Shown here: one piece after another, positions 8,760 to 18,857 of the stretch
Numbering within the stretch: position 1 is the first letter of the stretch
Layout of the letters: the number at the start of each line of letters is the position of its first letter
DNA from: Psychrosphaera aestuarii
Lineage (GTDB): Bacteria; Pseudomonadota; Gammaproteobacteria; Enterobacterales; Alteromonadaceae
DNA: 64,000 nucleotides
Reading direction: 5' to 3'
Assembly (NCBI RefSeq): GCF_017948405.1
Contig: NZ_CP072844.1
Location: 310,001-374,000 of the forward strand
Notes under the pieces: generated by a model
What the model was told of the DNA's origin: nothing
Database searches by the model: none
What the model saw: only the letters and a program-made list of their open reading frames with translations
Translations under genes and position numbers: made by a program

Positions 8760-9410
8760 ATGCTCGCAATAAAAATTAATTCGCTAGAAATACTCGAAAA
8801 AGTCTGCCATGACTTCATGTCGCAACAAATTGTTCATGACACTGCGCATGATATTAATCATATAAAGCGAGTTGTAAAAAACGCGACCATTATCGCTGAA
8901 GCTGAGAAAGCTGACTTATGGGTTGTTAAAGCTGCAGCTTGGTTACATGATTGTGTCACTTTCGCAAAAAATGATCCTAGAAATAGTACTTCAAGTCATT
9001 TGGCAGCTAAAAAGGCCGTTGAGTTCTTATCAATAAACGGCTTTCCTGAGCATAAACTAGAGTCGGTATTTCATGCCGTGGAAGCCCATAGTTATAGTGC
9101 AAATATAACGACTAAAACGTTAGAAGCTGAGGTTGTTCAAGATGCTGATCGCCTAGATGGCCTGGGCGCAGTTGGTATTGCCCGTTGTTTTGCAGTTTCG
9201 GGCAAACTTGGAAGTAAGATATATCATTGGGATGATCCATTTTGCGAAACAAGAACACCAAATAGTAAAACCTCTGCCATTGATCACTTTTACGAAAAGC
9301 TATTTAAAACAGCGGATTCAATGAAAACCAAACATGGAAAGCTATTGGCAAAACATCGAGTTGAGTTCATGGAAGCTTACTTAAACCAACTAGGTTTAGA
9401 AATTGATTAA
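8760..9410 (+). CDS. HD-domain phosphohydrolase (YedJ-like)
   Basis: Metal-dependent phosphohydrolase of the HD superfamily. 216 residues. The motif is built from His in TAHDINHIKRV, the HD pair in AAWLHDCVTF, and Asp in VVQDADRLDGLGAVGIAR. The last is characteristic of the small YedJ-type HD proteins, whose natural substrate is not settled. The ATG at 8760 has no clear ribosome binding site. A diguanylate cyclase gene follows 65 bases later on the same strand, but no functional link can be claimed. Confidence 0.85.
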   Translation: MLAIKINSLEILEKVCHDFMSQQIVHDTAHDINHIKRVVKNATIIAEAEKADLWVVKAAAWLHDCVTFAKNDPRNSTSSHLAAKKAVEFLSINGFPEHKLESVFHAVEAHSYSANITTKTLEAEVVQDADRLDGLGAVGIARCFAVSGKLGSKIYHWDDPFCETRTPNSKTSAIDHFYEKLFKTADSMKTKHGKLLAKHRVEFMEAYLNQLGLEID

Positions 9411-9475
9411 ACACGAGCGTTTGGTTAAAAATTAATCTATAGTGCAATTGGTATAATAAAAAAAACATATGGACT

Positions 9476-10693
9476 ATGAACAAGTCATGGCAACAAACGG
9501 GTTACCAACTTAAGTGCTGGTGGCCCATATTTGAAAATAAATATCTAGAAAACAAATACAATAGAGAACGTTTTGCTATAAATGCAGTTGCGATTGCTCG
9601 TGGTATATTTGTTTTATCGCTGTTTTTTGCCCTTTTTTTAATATCTGATCGATTTGTTGAGTTTTTAGCGCCTGAGGTAATGCTAATAAACATGTTTATT
9701 AAACTGTTTGTTGGTATTGCGGGTTTGATTTGTTATATGACAATTACTCGAAATTTAAAACCGAGTGTTGTTCATAAAACTGTAAATGTTTTTTTAGGTT
9801 TATTCCTCTCCGCTTTATTTATCACCTTTTATATATACAGCAAATGGATGACTGCTCCCGCAACGCTCTTTGAGTTGGCAATATGTTGTTCCTTTTTAAC
9901 AATATTAGTTTATATTTTTGTACCATTAAATTTAGTTCAACAATGTGTAACCGCGTTAGCTCTCATTCTACTATATACATTAGCAGCCATATTTTTGTTC
10001 TCAGCTGAAGACTCTCGTTTAGGCTTTGCAACAACGTTTATGTTCCTATCAAACACAATCGGTTTATCAATGTCTTACACAATAAACAAAAATTTTAGGA
10101 TCGCATGGTCTGTAGAGCAGGAAAAAGAACGTGATAATCAATTATTAAAGACAGAAATTCAGCAACGAAAAAAATTAGAAGAGCAATTAAAACGGTTGGC
10201 TATGACAGATGCGTTAACGGGTATTGATAACCGTCGTAGCTTCATGGAGCATTTGAGTAGAGAGAAAAAACGTTCAGACCGACAATTCACATCGTTAAGT
10301 ATAATTACTTTTGATATTGATTTATTTAAACATATTAATGATCAGTTTGGTCATGAGGTTGGCGATAAAGTATTAGTGGATGTGGCTTCTGTAATACAAG
10401 ATCGACTTCGGGAAACGGATATTTTTGGCCGAATAGGAGGCGAAGAATTTGCAATCCTTATGCCGGACTCAACAAAAAAAGAAGCACTACAATTAGCCAA
10501 TTCCCTTCGAGTTGCTCTTATGCAACACGCTATTGTCCATGAGAAAAAAGCAATAAAAGTAACAGCCAGCTTTGGAATTGCACAATACCAGACAAATGAA
10601 CCAGTGGATATTTTACTGCGTAGAGCTGATAAGGCAATGTATGATGCAAAAAGCTCTGGACGAAATTGTGTAAGTGATAAGTCCGATGATTAA
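9476..10693 (+). CDS. Membrane-bound diguanylate cyclase
   Basis: Makes the second messenger cyclic di-GMP from two GTP. 405 residues: an N-terminal sensor region with about five to six hydrophobic segments (roughly residues 45-205), a short coiled coil (QQRKKLEEQLKRL), and a C-terminal GGDEF domain. The active site is intact as GRIGGEEFAIL near residue 320; the GGEEF form is active in characterised family members. The standard linker MTDALTGIDNRRSF starts the domain. The sensor ligand is unknown. It is one of four GGDEF-type proteins in this window. Confidence 0.93.
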   Translation: MNKSWQQTGYQLKCWWPIFENKYLENKYNRERFAINAVAIARGIFVLSLFFALFLISDRFVEFLAPEVMLINMFIKLFVGIAGLICYMTITRNLKPSVVHKTVNVFLGLFLSALFITFYIYSKWMTAPATLFELAICCSFLTILVYIFVPLNLVQQCVTALALILLYTLAAIFLFSAEDSRLGFATTFMFLSNTIGLSMSYTINKNFRIAWSVEQEKERDNQLLKTEIQQRKKLEEQLKRLAMTDALTGIDNRRSFMEHLSREKKRSDRQFTSLSIITFDIDLFKHINDQFGHEVGDKVLVDVASVIQDRLRETDIFGRIGGEEFAILMPDSTKKEALQLANSLRVALMQHAIVHEKKAIKVTASFGIAQYQTNEPVDILLRRADKAMYDAKSSGRNCVSDKSDD

Positions 10694-10716
10694 ACTTTTA
10701 TAGATTAGGAATAGAT

Positions 10717-11436
10717 TTGGCTTTAAAATTTTACCGTAACTTTTCATCCCCCATTCGAGCGCTCAGTTTTGATTTAGACGACACTCTTTATTACAACGAA
10801 GAGGTTATACACATAGCCGAACAAAAGCAGTTTGAATTCTTGTGTCGTAAAATTCCAGATATTAAATCAGCGGGAATAGCCCCTTGGTTACTGCTAAAAC
10901 ACCAGTCACTTTCGCGAAATCCCAGTTTAAAGCATGATGTAACGTTGTGGAGAAAAGCGTCAATAGAATTAGGCTTAGCGCCATATAAGATAAATGATTT
11001 AGATAGAAGTAAATTAATAGAACAAGCCTTCAATGTGTTTTACCAAGCGCGTTCAAATTTTCAAATTGAAGATAAGACATTTAAGGTGCTGGATGCATTA
11101 AAAAGTAAATATCCTCTGGTTGCAGTGACGAATGGGAATGCCGATATTAATAGACTTGGGTTAGCCGATTACTTTGTTGGCTACTACCGTGCTGGTGCAA
11201 ACGGCAATAAAATGAAACCGCACCCAGACATGCTCAATATGGCGGCCAACCACTTAGATGTAAAACTGAGTTCAATTTTACACATCGGCGACAATATAAA
11301 ATCAGACTTAAAGTCGGCACAAAATGCTACAACCAATAGTTTTTGGTATAACCCTGCAAAGGAACCCATGTCGGTTGGTGCTTCATTACCGAATGCTGAA
11401 TATTCAGACTTGGATGATTTACTACAACTGCTATAA
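10717..11436 (+). CDS. yigB: HAD-superfamily phosphatase YigB
   Basis: HAD hydrolase; E. coli YigB dephosphorylates 5-amino-6-(5-phosphoribitylamino)uracil (riboflavin pathway) and FMN. 239 residues with motif I SFDLDDTLYYNEE, motif II VAVTNGNADI, and motif III/IV MKPHPDM...ILHIGDNIKSDL. The start is TTG 10717, supported by TTAGGA 6 bases upstream; no nearby ATG fits the N-terminus. It lies directly before uvrD, exactly as in E. coli (xerC-yigB-uvrD), which supports the name. Confidence 0.88.
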   Translation: MALKFYRNFSSPIRALSFDLDDTLYYNEEVIHIAEQKQFEFLCRKIPDIKSAGIAPWLLLKHQSLSRNPSLKHDVTLWRKASIELGLAPYKINDLDRSKLIEQAFNVFYQARSNFQIEDKTFKVLDALKSKYPLVAVTNGNADINRLGLADYFVGYYRAGANGNKMKPHPDMLNMAANHLDVKLSSILHIGDNIKSDLKSAQNATTNSFWYNPAKEPMSVGASLPNAEYSDLDDLLQLL

Positions 11437-11443
11437 TCAAAAC

Positions 11444-11459
11444 CTGTTTTTATATCCAG
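11444..11459. promoter_or_regulatory. LexA-binding site (SOS box) of uvrD
   Basis: CTGTTTTTATATCCAG fits CTG-N10-CAG. It lies 20 bases before the uvrD ATG and has the same CCAG right half as the E. coli uvrD SOS box. lexA itself is in this window. Confidence 0.75.
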
Positions 11460-11478
11460 TTTAAGGCCTCAGTACATA

Positions 11479-13794
11479 ATGGACGTTTTTATTCCTCATC
11501 AGGAACCAGATCATCACGGTTTAGCCGCGCTCAAACTTAATGAATTAAATGAACGTCAACACGAAGCTGTTACTGCTCCTCCGCAGAATATGCTGGTATT
11601 GGCCGGTGCAGGTTCAGGAAAAACCAAAGTTTTAATTAGTCGAATTGGTTATTTGATCAGAGCGCATCATGTATCACCATACTCGATTATGGCGGTAACC
11701 TTTACTAATAAAGCAGCGACCGAAATGCGCCATCGTTTAGAATCCGTAATGGGGCATGGTACGGTTGGTTCTCAGTTTAGTAACCATGGCATGTGGATAG
11801 GAACGTTTCATGGTCTTGCGCATCGCTTTTTAAGAACTCATTTCAGAGAAGCAAAACTTCCAGAAAGCTTTCAAGTAATCGACTCTGACGACCAGCATAG
11901 GTTGATTCGTCGTTTATTAAAAAGCCTTAATCTTGACGAAAAACGTTATCCGGCCAAACAGATCATGTGGTACATCAATGGTAAAAAAGACGAGGGACTA
12001 AGGCCAAAGCATATCGATACCTTTGATCCGACTGAACAAGTAATGTTGAAGGTTTATGAAGCTTATCAGCAAGCATGTGATCGTGCTGGCCTAGTAGACT
12101 TTGCTGAAATACTGTTACGTAGCCATGAAGTTTTAGCAACACATGCAGACGTATTAAGCCACTATAGAAAACGCTTCCGTCATGTATTAGTAGATGAATT
12201 TCAAGATACCAATAGTATTCAGTATGCTTGGATTCAATTAATATCAGGCGGACACCCTGGTGGCGTAGCCGATGGCGAAGATCAATCTTACGTCATGATT
12301 GTTGGCGACGATGATCAGTCTATTTATGGCTGGCGTGGTGCAAGAGTTGAAAATATTCACAACTTCCAAAAAGACTTTGCCGATGTAGAGACTATTCGCT
12401 TAGAACAAAACTACCGCTCCACTGCTAATATTCTTAAAGCTGCAAATGCAGTGATTTCAAACAACAGTGATCGTTTAGGTAAAGACCTATGGACAGAAGA
12501 TAAAGAAGGCGATCCAATAGCGGTTTACTCTTCGTTCAATGAATTAGAAGAGTCTCGTTTTGTAGTTGGAAATATTCAAAAGTGGCAAGAAGATGGAGGC
12601 AGTCTTTCTGACACCGCCATTTTATATCGCAATAACGCTCAATCTCGAGTACTTGAAGAAGCATTATTACGAGCAGGTTTAAAATATAAGATTTATGGCG
12701 GTCTTCGATTCTTCGAACGTCAAGAAATTAAAGATGCACTGGCCTATTTAAGAATATTAGCAAATCGTGATGATGACGCTGCGTTTGAGCGAGTAATAAA
12801 CACACCCGCTCGCGGTATTGGTGATAAAACACTGCAAACTATTAGAGATGCAGCGCGAAGCCAGAGCATTACAATGTGGCAAGCAAGTGGTCGATTAATT
12901 AACGAGAATAGATTGTCACCTCGGGCTTCTGGAGCATTAAAAAAGTTTATCGAGCTGGTGGAAACGTTAGAAACAGACGTATCAGAGCTACCGTTGCACG
13001 AACAAGCGGATCAAGCAATACAGGCGTCAGGTCTTAAGGCTATGTATCAAGCAGAAAAAGGTGAGAAAGGCCAAACTCGAGTAGAAAACTTAGAAGAACT
13101 TGTGACGGCATGTAAGCAGTATGAGCCGGACGAAAACATGGAAGAAATGCCAATACTTTCTGCATTTTTATCTCATGCCTCTTTAGAGTCGGGTGAGTCG
13201 CAAGCTGACGACTATGAAGAAGCTGTTCAGTTAATGACTCTTCACAGTGCAAAAGGACTAGAGTTCCCACTTGTATTTATGGTGGGTGTGGAAGAAGGAA
13301 TGTTCCCAAGTCAGCAAAGCGCTGATGCTCCAGAACGACTGGAAGAAGAGCGCAGACTGGCATATGTCGGTATGACAAGAGCACGCCAGCGCCTATTTAT
13401 TACTTATGCTGAAGTGCGTCGGATGTACGGACAGGAGCATCATCATCGTCCGTCTCGCTTTATTTCGGAAATACCGGAAGAGTGTCTTTATCACGTAAAA
13501 TTGACCACATCGGTTAGCCAACCAGCTTATCGAAGCAGTAGCTCTAGCTATGGCAGCTCCACTGGGTATGGCTCCGGTTCTGGATACTCTCCAAAACCTA
13601 AAGCGGCAACGAGTCATATTAAATTCACAGGAACTGGCTTTTCGCTTGGACAGCGTGTTGTGCATGCAAAGTTTGGTGAAGGCACAGTACTAAATTGTGA
13701 GGGTGATGGAGAGCATGCACGAATACAAGTTAATTTTGATCAGTTTGGTGCAAAATGGTTGGTTACCACTTACGCGAAATTAACAGCGATATAA
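11479..13794 (+). CDS. uvrD: DNA helicase II UvrD
   Basis: Superfamily 1A 3'-5' helicase that removes the nicked strand in nucleotide excision and mismatch repair. 771 residues, longer than the 720 of E. coli. Motifs: Q-motif LNERQHEAVTAP, Walker A LAGAGSGKT, Ia AVTFTNKAA, Walker B VLVDEFQDT, III GDDDQSIYGWRGA, and the late AYVGMTRARQRLF. The extra length comes mainly from an N-terminal addition, a loop of about 14 residues before motif III (GGHPGGVADGEDQ), and a Ser/Gly/Tyr-rich linker (about residues 683-703) before a C-terminal Tudor-like domain (LGQRVVHAKFGEGTVL). SOS-controlled by sequence; tmcA begins at the next base. Confidence 0.97.
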   Translation: MDVFIPHQEPDHHGLAALKLNELNERQHEAVTAPPQNMLVLAGAGSGKTKVLISRIGYLIRAHHVSPYSIMAVTFTNKAATEMRHRLESVMGHGTVGSQFSNHGMWIGTFHGLAHRFLRTHFREAKLPESFQVIDSDDQHRLIRRLLKSLNLDEKRYPAKQIMWYINGKKDEGLRPKHIDTFDPTEQVMLKVYEAYQQACDRAGLVDFAEILLRSHEVLATHADVLSHYRKRFRHVLVDEFQDTNSIQYAWIQLISGGHPGGVADGEDQSYVMIVGDDDQSIYGWRGARVENIHNFQKDFADVETIRLEQNYRSTANILKAANAVISNNSDRLGKDLWTEDKEGDPIAVYSSFNELEESRFVVGNIQKWQEDGGSLSDTAILYRNNAQSRVLEEALLRAGLKYKIYGGLRFFERQEIKDALAYLRILANRDDDAAFERVINTPARGIGDKTLQTIRDAARSQSITMWQASGRLINENRLSPRASGALKKFIELVETLETDVSELPLHEQADQAIQASGLKAMYQAEKGEKGQTRVENLEELVTACKQYEPDENMEEMPILSAFLSHASLESGESQADDYEEAVQLMTLHSAKGLEFPLVFMVGVEEGMFPSQQSADAPERLEEERRLAYVGMTRARQRLFITYAEVRRMYGQEHHHRPSRFISEIPEECLYHVKLTTSVSQPAYRSSSSSYGSSTGYGSGSGYSPKPKAATSHIKFTGTGFSLGQRVVHAKFGEGTVLNCEGDGEHARIQVNFDQFGAKWLVTTYAKLTAI

Positions 13795-16146
13795 ATGACT
13801 CAGTTTGACGATTACATTACGCATTTACACAGTGAATTAATCCAGCAAAAACAGCGCGGGTTAGTTCGCCTGTGTGGTCCTCAAGCGGAGTGTTATCAAC
13901 AACTAAGTACGTTATTAACAGTATCTACAGTCAACTCTGAAAAAAACACCCCAAAGCACGTTACAAAAAAAAATGATTATAAAGAGTCATTGCCAACTAT
14001 TGACCACCTTGATGTCGTAGCATTTTTAGAGCCTGCTTTAATTAACGATCAGTCTGTACAACGAAAAAACGAGTGGCGACTTAAGAAGTTCCGAAAATAT
14101 CTAGGCCAAGAATGTGATGTGTTAATTTATGATGCATACCAAGGGTTTAATGCCGATGCGTTTGCCGCTTTATCAGGCATTGTTCGGCAAGGTGGTGTTT
14201 TGGTCCTGATAACACCATCAGATGAAAAATGGCTAACGCTAGATGATCCCGAACAATATCGATTTCTTGCAGAGCGTTATCAACCTAAAGATTTAACGAA
14301 TAACTTTGTTTTGCATTTATTGTCGGTACTTCAACAAAACCTCAACAACGGGGTCTATGTTTATAATCTTACAAACCTCTCGGAGTCGTTGGCCGAAGTA
14401 AGCCCAATAAAAAAAACGTCTTCGAGTATTTTGTCAAAAGCAAAACATTCAACAACCAACCATTTAGAAAATATTGACGTATCTACCGACTCAAAGTATG
14501 TCACTGCAGATCAAAAATATGTAGCTGGTAAGATTCACGAGTTATTAGGAGGTTTGCAGAGTAGATACCCTGTAGCTGATCAGCCATTCGGCCAGAGATT
14601 GTTAATTAGTGCCGATCGAGGCCGAGGAAAGTCTTCAGCGGTTGGTTTAAGCACTGCGGATTGGGTGAACCATAACGTATCCGCTGATATTGAATTTAAT
14701 ATTGTTGTTACCTCATCTAGCAAAGAGTCGACATCAATACTGATCGAGCACTTTGAGAGTGTAATTGCGAACCCTAAGCATAGTGCTGTCTTTTATTCAC
14801 CCGATCATATTATTGAGCGAGGGAGTCAACAAATTGATGATATAGACTTATTGATTATTGATGAGGCCGCTAGCATTCCAGTTTCAGTGGTGCAACAACT
14901 AGTAAATAAAGTAAATAAAGTCATTTTGGCAACGACTATTCACGGATATGAAGGAACAGGTAGAGGGCTAGAGTACAAACTGAAACCCTGGTTAGTTAAA
15001 AACTCTAGTTTCTTTCAGCACCTAACAATGAAGCAACCCATTCGTTGGACTGAATCAGATAATTTAGAGCGAATAATTAATACCAGCCTATGTTTTTGTG
15101 TGGATATAGATGCTACGAACAAGAGGATTCAGGAGACATCCCCTCTGGATATAGCCTTAGATACTTTAACGTTGAAACGTGAAGTACCTTTGGATTTAGT
15201 GAAAAGCGGTCAAGTAGCCAAGCTATTTGGTTTATTAACCGAAGCACACTATCAAACAACGCCAAATGACTTGCGGGCGATGTTAGATAATCCAAGTATT
15301 CAAATATTTTCGCTTTATCAAGGGAATCAGGTAGCTGCTACAGCACTAATATCCTTAGAAGGTGGTTTTGACGCAGATAATGACAAGGAATTAATGGGGT
15401 CTATTTGGCAAGGTGTTAGACGACCAAGAGGCCATTTAGCACCCCAATCATTAATCGCACATTGTGGTTTTAAAAATGCCGGTTATTTTAATTATGCAAG
15501 AATTGTTAGGATTGCAGTATCCCCGCATTGGCAGTCAAAGGGTGTTGGAACCGTATTTTTAAACAAACTCGAATGTCATTTTAAGCAACATGGGAACATC
15601 GACTTTTTAAGCACTAGTTTTGGGTACGATGTAAAAGTAATAAACTTTTGGCAAAAAAGTAAATTTATGACAGTGCGTTTAGGCTTAAAGCCAGATGCGA
15701 GTACAGGTTTGGTGAGTGTATTAATGCTTAAAGCGTTGCAAAAATCGACCTCTTGCTGGGCCAAGCGCTGGAGCGCCCGATTTTATGAAACCTTGAAAAT
15801 GGAAGTAGATGTTGGGTGGCGAGAATTGTCTGATCGCCAAAAGCTGTCACCACAAGGGGAGTATCGTCAAAGCGATTCAGATTACCTAACTTGGTCAACA
15901 CAACAAAATCACGCTGATTTACGATGTTTATCGCAGTTTTACCGTTCACCTGACTCCTGTTTATTGGCTATTCGTAAAATTACAGAATCGTCCGATGCAG
16001 AAATACCGGCCTTAATTGACGATAAGTTTATTACAGGTGTTTCAAACAAGGTTTTAATTAAATCTTATAACTTCTCTGGGGAAAAAGAGTTAGTCAGCGC
16101 TATTAGAGCGCAGTCCTCTATTCTTTTAAATCGAATAAACCAATAA
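13795..16146 (+). CDS. tmcA: tRNA(Met) cytidine acetyltransferase
   Basis: Forms N4-acetylcytidine at the wobble base of elongator tRNA-Met using acetyl-CoA and ATP. 783 residues, about 110 more than E. coli TmcA; the additions are in the N-terminal third and the linker before the helicase-like module. Walker A is ISADRGRGKSSAVG near residue 270 and Walker B LLIIDEAAS near 352. The GNAT acetyltransferase core VRIAVSPHWQSKGVGTVF lies near 570. The ATG directly follows the uvrD TAA with no gap, so translation is probably coupled. It ends 2 bases from the convergent trkA. Confidence 0.93.
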   Translation: MTQFDDYITHLHSELIQQKQRGLVRLCGPQAECYQQLSTLLTVSTVNSEKNTPKHVTKKNDYKESLPTIDHLDVVAFLEPALINDQSVQRKNEWRLKKFRKYLGQECDVLIYDAYQGFNADAFAALSGIVRQGGVLVLITPSDEKWLTLDDPEQYRFLAERYQPKDLTNNFVLHLLSVLQQNLNNGVYVYNLTNLSESLAEVSPIKKTSSSILSKAKHSTTNHLENIDVSTDSKYVTADQKYVAGKIHELLGGLQSRYPVADQPFGQRLLISADRGRGKSSAVGLSTADWVNHNVSADIEFNIVVTSSSKESTSILIEHFESVIANPKHSAVFYSPDHIIERGSQQIDDIDLLIIDEAASIPVSVVQQLVNKVNKVILATTIHGYEGTGRGLEYKLKPWLVKNSSFFQHLTMKQPIRWTESDNLERIINTSLCFCVDIDATNKRIQETSPLDIALDTLTLKREVPLDLVKSGQVAKLFGLLTEAHYQTTPNDLRAMLDNPSIQIFSLYQGNQVAATALISLEGGFDADNDKELMGSIWQGVRRPRGHLAPQSLIAHCGFKNAGYFNYARIVRIAVSPHWQSKGVGTVFLNKLECHFKQHGNIDFLSTSFGYDVKVINFWQKSKFMTVRLGLKPDASTGLVSVLMLKALQKSTSCWAKRWSARFYETLKMEVDVGWRELSDRQKLSPQGEYRQSDSDYLTWSTQQNHADLRCLSQFYRSPDSCLLAIRKITESSDAEIPALIDDKFITGVSNKVLIKSYNFSGEKELVSAIRAQSSILLNRINQ

Positions 16147-16148
16147 AA

Positions 16149-17525
16149 CTAAAGGAACAACGCTGATACTTGGAATAACTTTTCTACTTCATGAATATGT
16201 TTTTTGTTAATAAGAAATAGAATTACGTGATCTTCACTTTCTATGACGGTATCGTCATGAGCGATAATCACCTCTGCATTTCTTACAATCGCGCCAATGG
16301 TTGTCTGAGGTGGAAGTTTTAGTTCTTGGATCGAACGACCGACTACTTTCGAGGTATTTTTATCACCGTGAGCAATCGCTTCAATTGCCTCTGCTGCGCC
16401 ACGTCTAAGTGAATATACATTAACCACGTCACCCTTTCTAACATGAGTTAATAACGCCGATATAGTGGCTTGTTGTGGAGATATGGCAATATCAACATCT
16501 CGACCTTGAACCAAATCAACGTATGCACTTCGTTGAATAAGAACCATGGTCTTTTGTACGCCCATTTTTTTTGCCAACATGGCAGACATGATATTAGCTT
16601 CGTCATCATTCGTGACGGCAATAAATACGTCGGTTTGTTCTATCTGTTCTTCCGCGAGTAACTCTTGATCAGACGCATCGCCTGTAAATACGGTTGTATG
16701 CTCTAATAATTGCGATAAGCGTTCAGCTCGTTCTTGATTAACCTCAATCAATTTTACTCGATAGCGTTTTTCTAATATTTTTGCCAGACCTGCACCTATA
16801 TTACCACCGCCTACAATCATTATCCGTTTATAGCTATCTTCTAGCTTTTGCAGCTCTTCCATAACTTGGCGAATATGCTTTGTCGCAACAATAAAAAAGA
16901 CCTCATCATCCGCCTCAATCACGGTATTACCGACCGGCTTAATCGCTTGACCTTTTCGATATATTGCAGCAACGCGCGTTTCAACATTTGGCATGTGTTC
17001 TTTCAACGTTGAGAGGGCGTAACCAACTAATAAACCACCGTAGTAAGCTTTTACTGCAACTAATGAAACTAAACCGTTTGCAAATTCTAGGACTTGTAAC
17101 GCCCCCGGCGACTCAATTAAACGATGGATGTATTTAGTAACAAGCTCTTCTGGAGCGATATATTTATCAACAGGCAGGTCACTATTTTGAAACAGTTGTT
17201 CTTGATAAAGAAGGTATTCTTGAGATCGGATACGAGCTATTTTTTTTGGTGTATTAAAAATACTATATGCAACTTGGCAGGCCATCATATTTACTTCATC
17301 ACTGCGAGTAACAGCAATTAGCATATCAGCATGCTCAGCGCCTGCTTGCCTTAATACATCGGGATGAGAGCAGTGACCAACTACAACTTGTAAGTCATAT
17401 TTATCTTGCAGGGCGTGAAGTGGCTCTGCGTCAATATCTACCATAGTGATGTCATTTTCTTCACCAGCTAAATTTTCCGCTAGTGTGGCACCAACCTGGC
17501 CTGCTCCTAAGATAATTATCTTCAT
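16149..17525 (-). CDS. trkA: Trk potassium uptake NAD-binding subunit TrkA
   Basis: Peripheral regulatory subunit of the Trk potassium transporter; it binds nucleotides and gates TrkG/TrkH. 458 residues with two tandem RCK modules. Each begins with a Rossmann glycine motif: [19 protein letters not shown] at the N-terminus and [19 protein letters not shown] near residue 235. Each is followed by a TrkA-C domain. It is the last gene of def-fmt-rsmB-trkA, the same order as in E. coli, 27 bases after rsmB. Confidence 0.97.
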   Translation of the reverse strand: MKIIILGAGQVGATLAENLAGEENDITMVDIDAEPLHALQDKYDLQVVVGHCSHPDVLRQAGAEHADMLIAVTRSDEVNMMACQVAYSIFNTPKKIARIRSQEYLLYQEQLFQNSDLPVDKYIAPEELVTKYIHRLIESPGALQVLEFANGLVSLVAVKAYYGGLLVGYALSTLKEHMPNVETRVAAIYRKGQAIKPVGNTVIEADDEVFFIVATKHIRQVMEELQKLEDSYKRIMIVGGGNIGAGLAKILEKRYRVKLIEVNQERAERLSQLLEHTTVFTGDASDQELLAEEQIEQTDVFIAVTNDDEANIMSAMLAKKMGVQKTMVLIQRSAYVDLVQGRDVDIAISPQQATISALLTHVRKGDVVNVYSLRRGAAEAIEAIAHGDKNTSKVVGRSIQELKLPPQTTIGAIVRNAEVIIAHDDTVIESEDHVILFLINKKHIHEVEKLFQVSALFL

Positions 17526-17552
17526 AGTATTGGGCTTGCTAACCTATCAATT

Positions 17553-18857
17553 TTATTGTTGTTTTTGTATGCGACAGTAATAGAATCCATCCATACTATG
17601 CTCACTCGGTAAAATTTGCCAGCCTGGATTTTTTTCCGACTCAAGCGTGTTAAGTGGTGTATCAATTGGGATAAGTTTAGCATCAGCATGGCTTGACAAA
17701 AATGCAGCCATTAAATCTCTATTTTCACTCGGCAAAATAGAACATGTTGCGTAAACCAAAGTACCGCCGGGCTTCAATCGAGCCCATAACGTTTTAAGAA
17801 TATCTTTTTGAACGTGAGCTAAGTTATCAATGTCTTCTGAACGCCTAAGCCATTTTATGTCTGGGTGACGTCTTATAACACCAGTTGCTGAACAAGGTGC
17901 ATCCAGTAATATACGATCGTAAAGCGTATCAGGTAACGTAGCTGGAATCGTTAAATCACCACATACTAACGTTGCTTGCTCTGATAATCGCGTTAAGTTT
18001 TCTGTCACTCTATCTAGTCGAGTTTGATCGATATCTGCGGCTGTTACTTGGCAATTCGCTAAATCTAAAATATGACAAGTTTTACCGCCAGGAGCAGCAC
18101 AGGCATCTAATATAACGTCGTTGTCCTGAGGCGCTAAAATATGAGCGGCATGTTGAGCCGCACCATCTTGCACAGTAAACCAACCTTGTTCAAAACCTGG
18201 GAGCTTATCGACAGGCTTGGGTGAGGCCAACAAAATGGCATTCTTATCAGCTAATGGTTGAGAGTACTCAATTTTCGCTTCTTCTAACGCATCGCAAAAT
18301 TGTGCCGTTGATACGTTGTTAGTATGAACCCTTAACCACATTGGAGCGCGCTCTAAATTGGCATTTAGGATATCTTGCCAATTTTCAGAATAGGCTTCTT
18401 GAACTCGCTTTATGAACCAACTAGGGTGGCTAAAGTCGGTTACTGGATTTGATATTTTGGCAAAAAGCGCATCTCTATTTCGCATAAAGTTGCGCAAGCA
18501 AGCATTGATAAGCCCTTTTAATCCCTGAGCTTTAAGGCTAACTGCAGCTTGCACTGTTTCAGCAACTGCAGCATGTTGTGGAATGCGCATTTCTTCAAGC
18601 TGATAAATACCAATAATAATTAAGTGATGAAATACGCGTTGTTTGCCTTTTAACTTTTTTGTAAGTAATTGATTGGTAATTGCATCATACTTTGGAAAAA
18701 AGCGAATAGCTCCAAAACACATTTCTTGCAGTAGAGCGTGATCTTTGGCTGCTATTTTTAATTGAGCTTTGGGTAAAGCTTCGGATAAAGAAGTTCCTTT
18801 ATCCATCACAGCCAGTAGCGTTTCTGCGGCCGCTGCTCTTACATTATTAGTTTTCAT
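17553..18857 (-). CDS. rsmB: 16S rRNA (cytosine-967-C5)-methyltransferase
   Basis: Methylates C967 of 16S rRNA using S-adenosylmethionine. 434 residues: an N-terminal NusB-like RNA-binding domain (about 1-140) and a Rossmann methyltransferase domain with [15 protein letters not shown]. The catalytic Cys pair lies in [23 protein letters not shown] and [14 protein letters not shown] chose the ATG at 18857, which overlaps the fmt stop as ATGA, over a longer form beginning inside fmt. The NusB-domain N-terminus then matches E. coli RsmB in length. Confidence 0.96.
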   Translation of the reverse strand: MKTNNVRAAAAETLLAVMDKGTSLSEALPKAQLKIAAKDHALLQEMCFGAIRFFPKYDAITNQLLTKKLKGKQRVFHHLIIIGIYQLEEMRIPQHAAVAETVQAAVSLKAQGLKGLINACLRNFMRNRDALFAKISNPVTDFSHPSWFIKRVQEAYSENWQDILNANLERAPMWLRVHTNNVSTAQFCDALEEAKIEYSQPLADKNAILLASPKPVDKLPGFEQGWFTVQDGAAQHAAHILAPQDNDVILDACAAPGGKTCHILDLANCQVTAADIDQTRLDRVTENLTRLSEQATLVCGDLTIPATLPDTLYDRILLDAPCSATGVIRRHPDIKWLRRSEDIDNLAHVQKDILKTLWARLKPGGTLVYATCSILPSENRDLMAAFLSSHADAKLIPIDTPLNTLESEKNPGWQILPSEHSMDGFYYCRIQKQQ

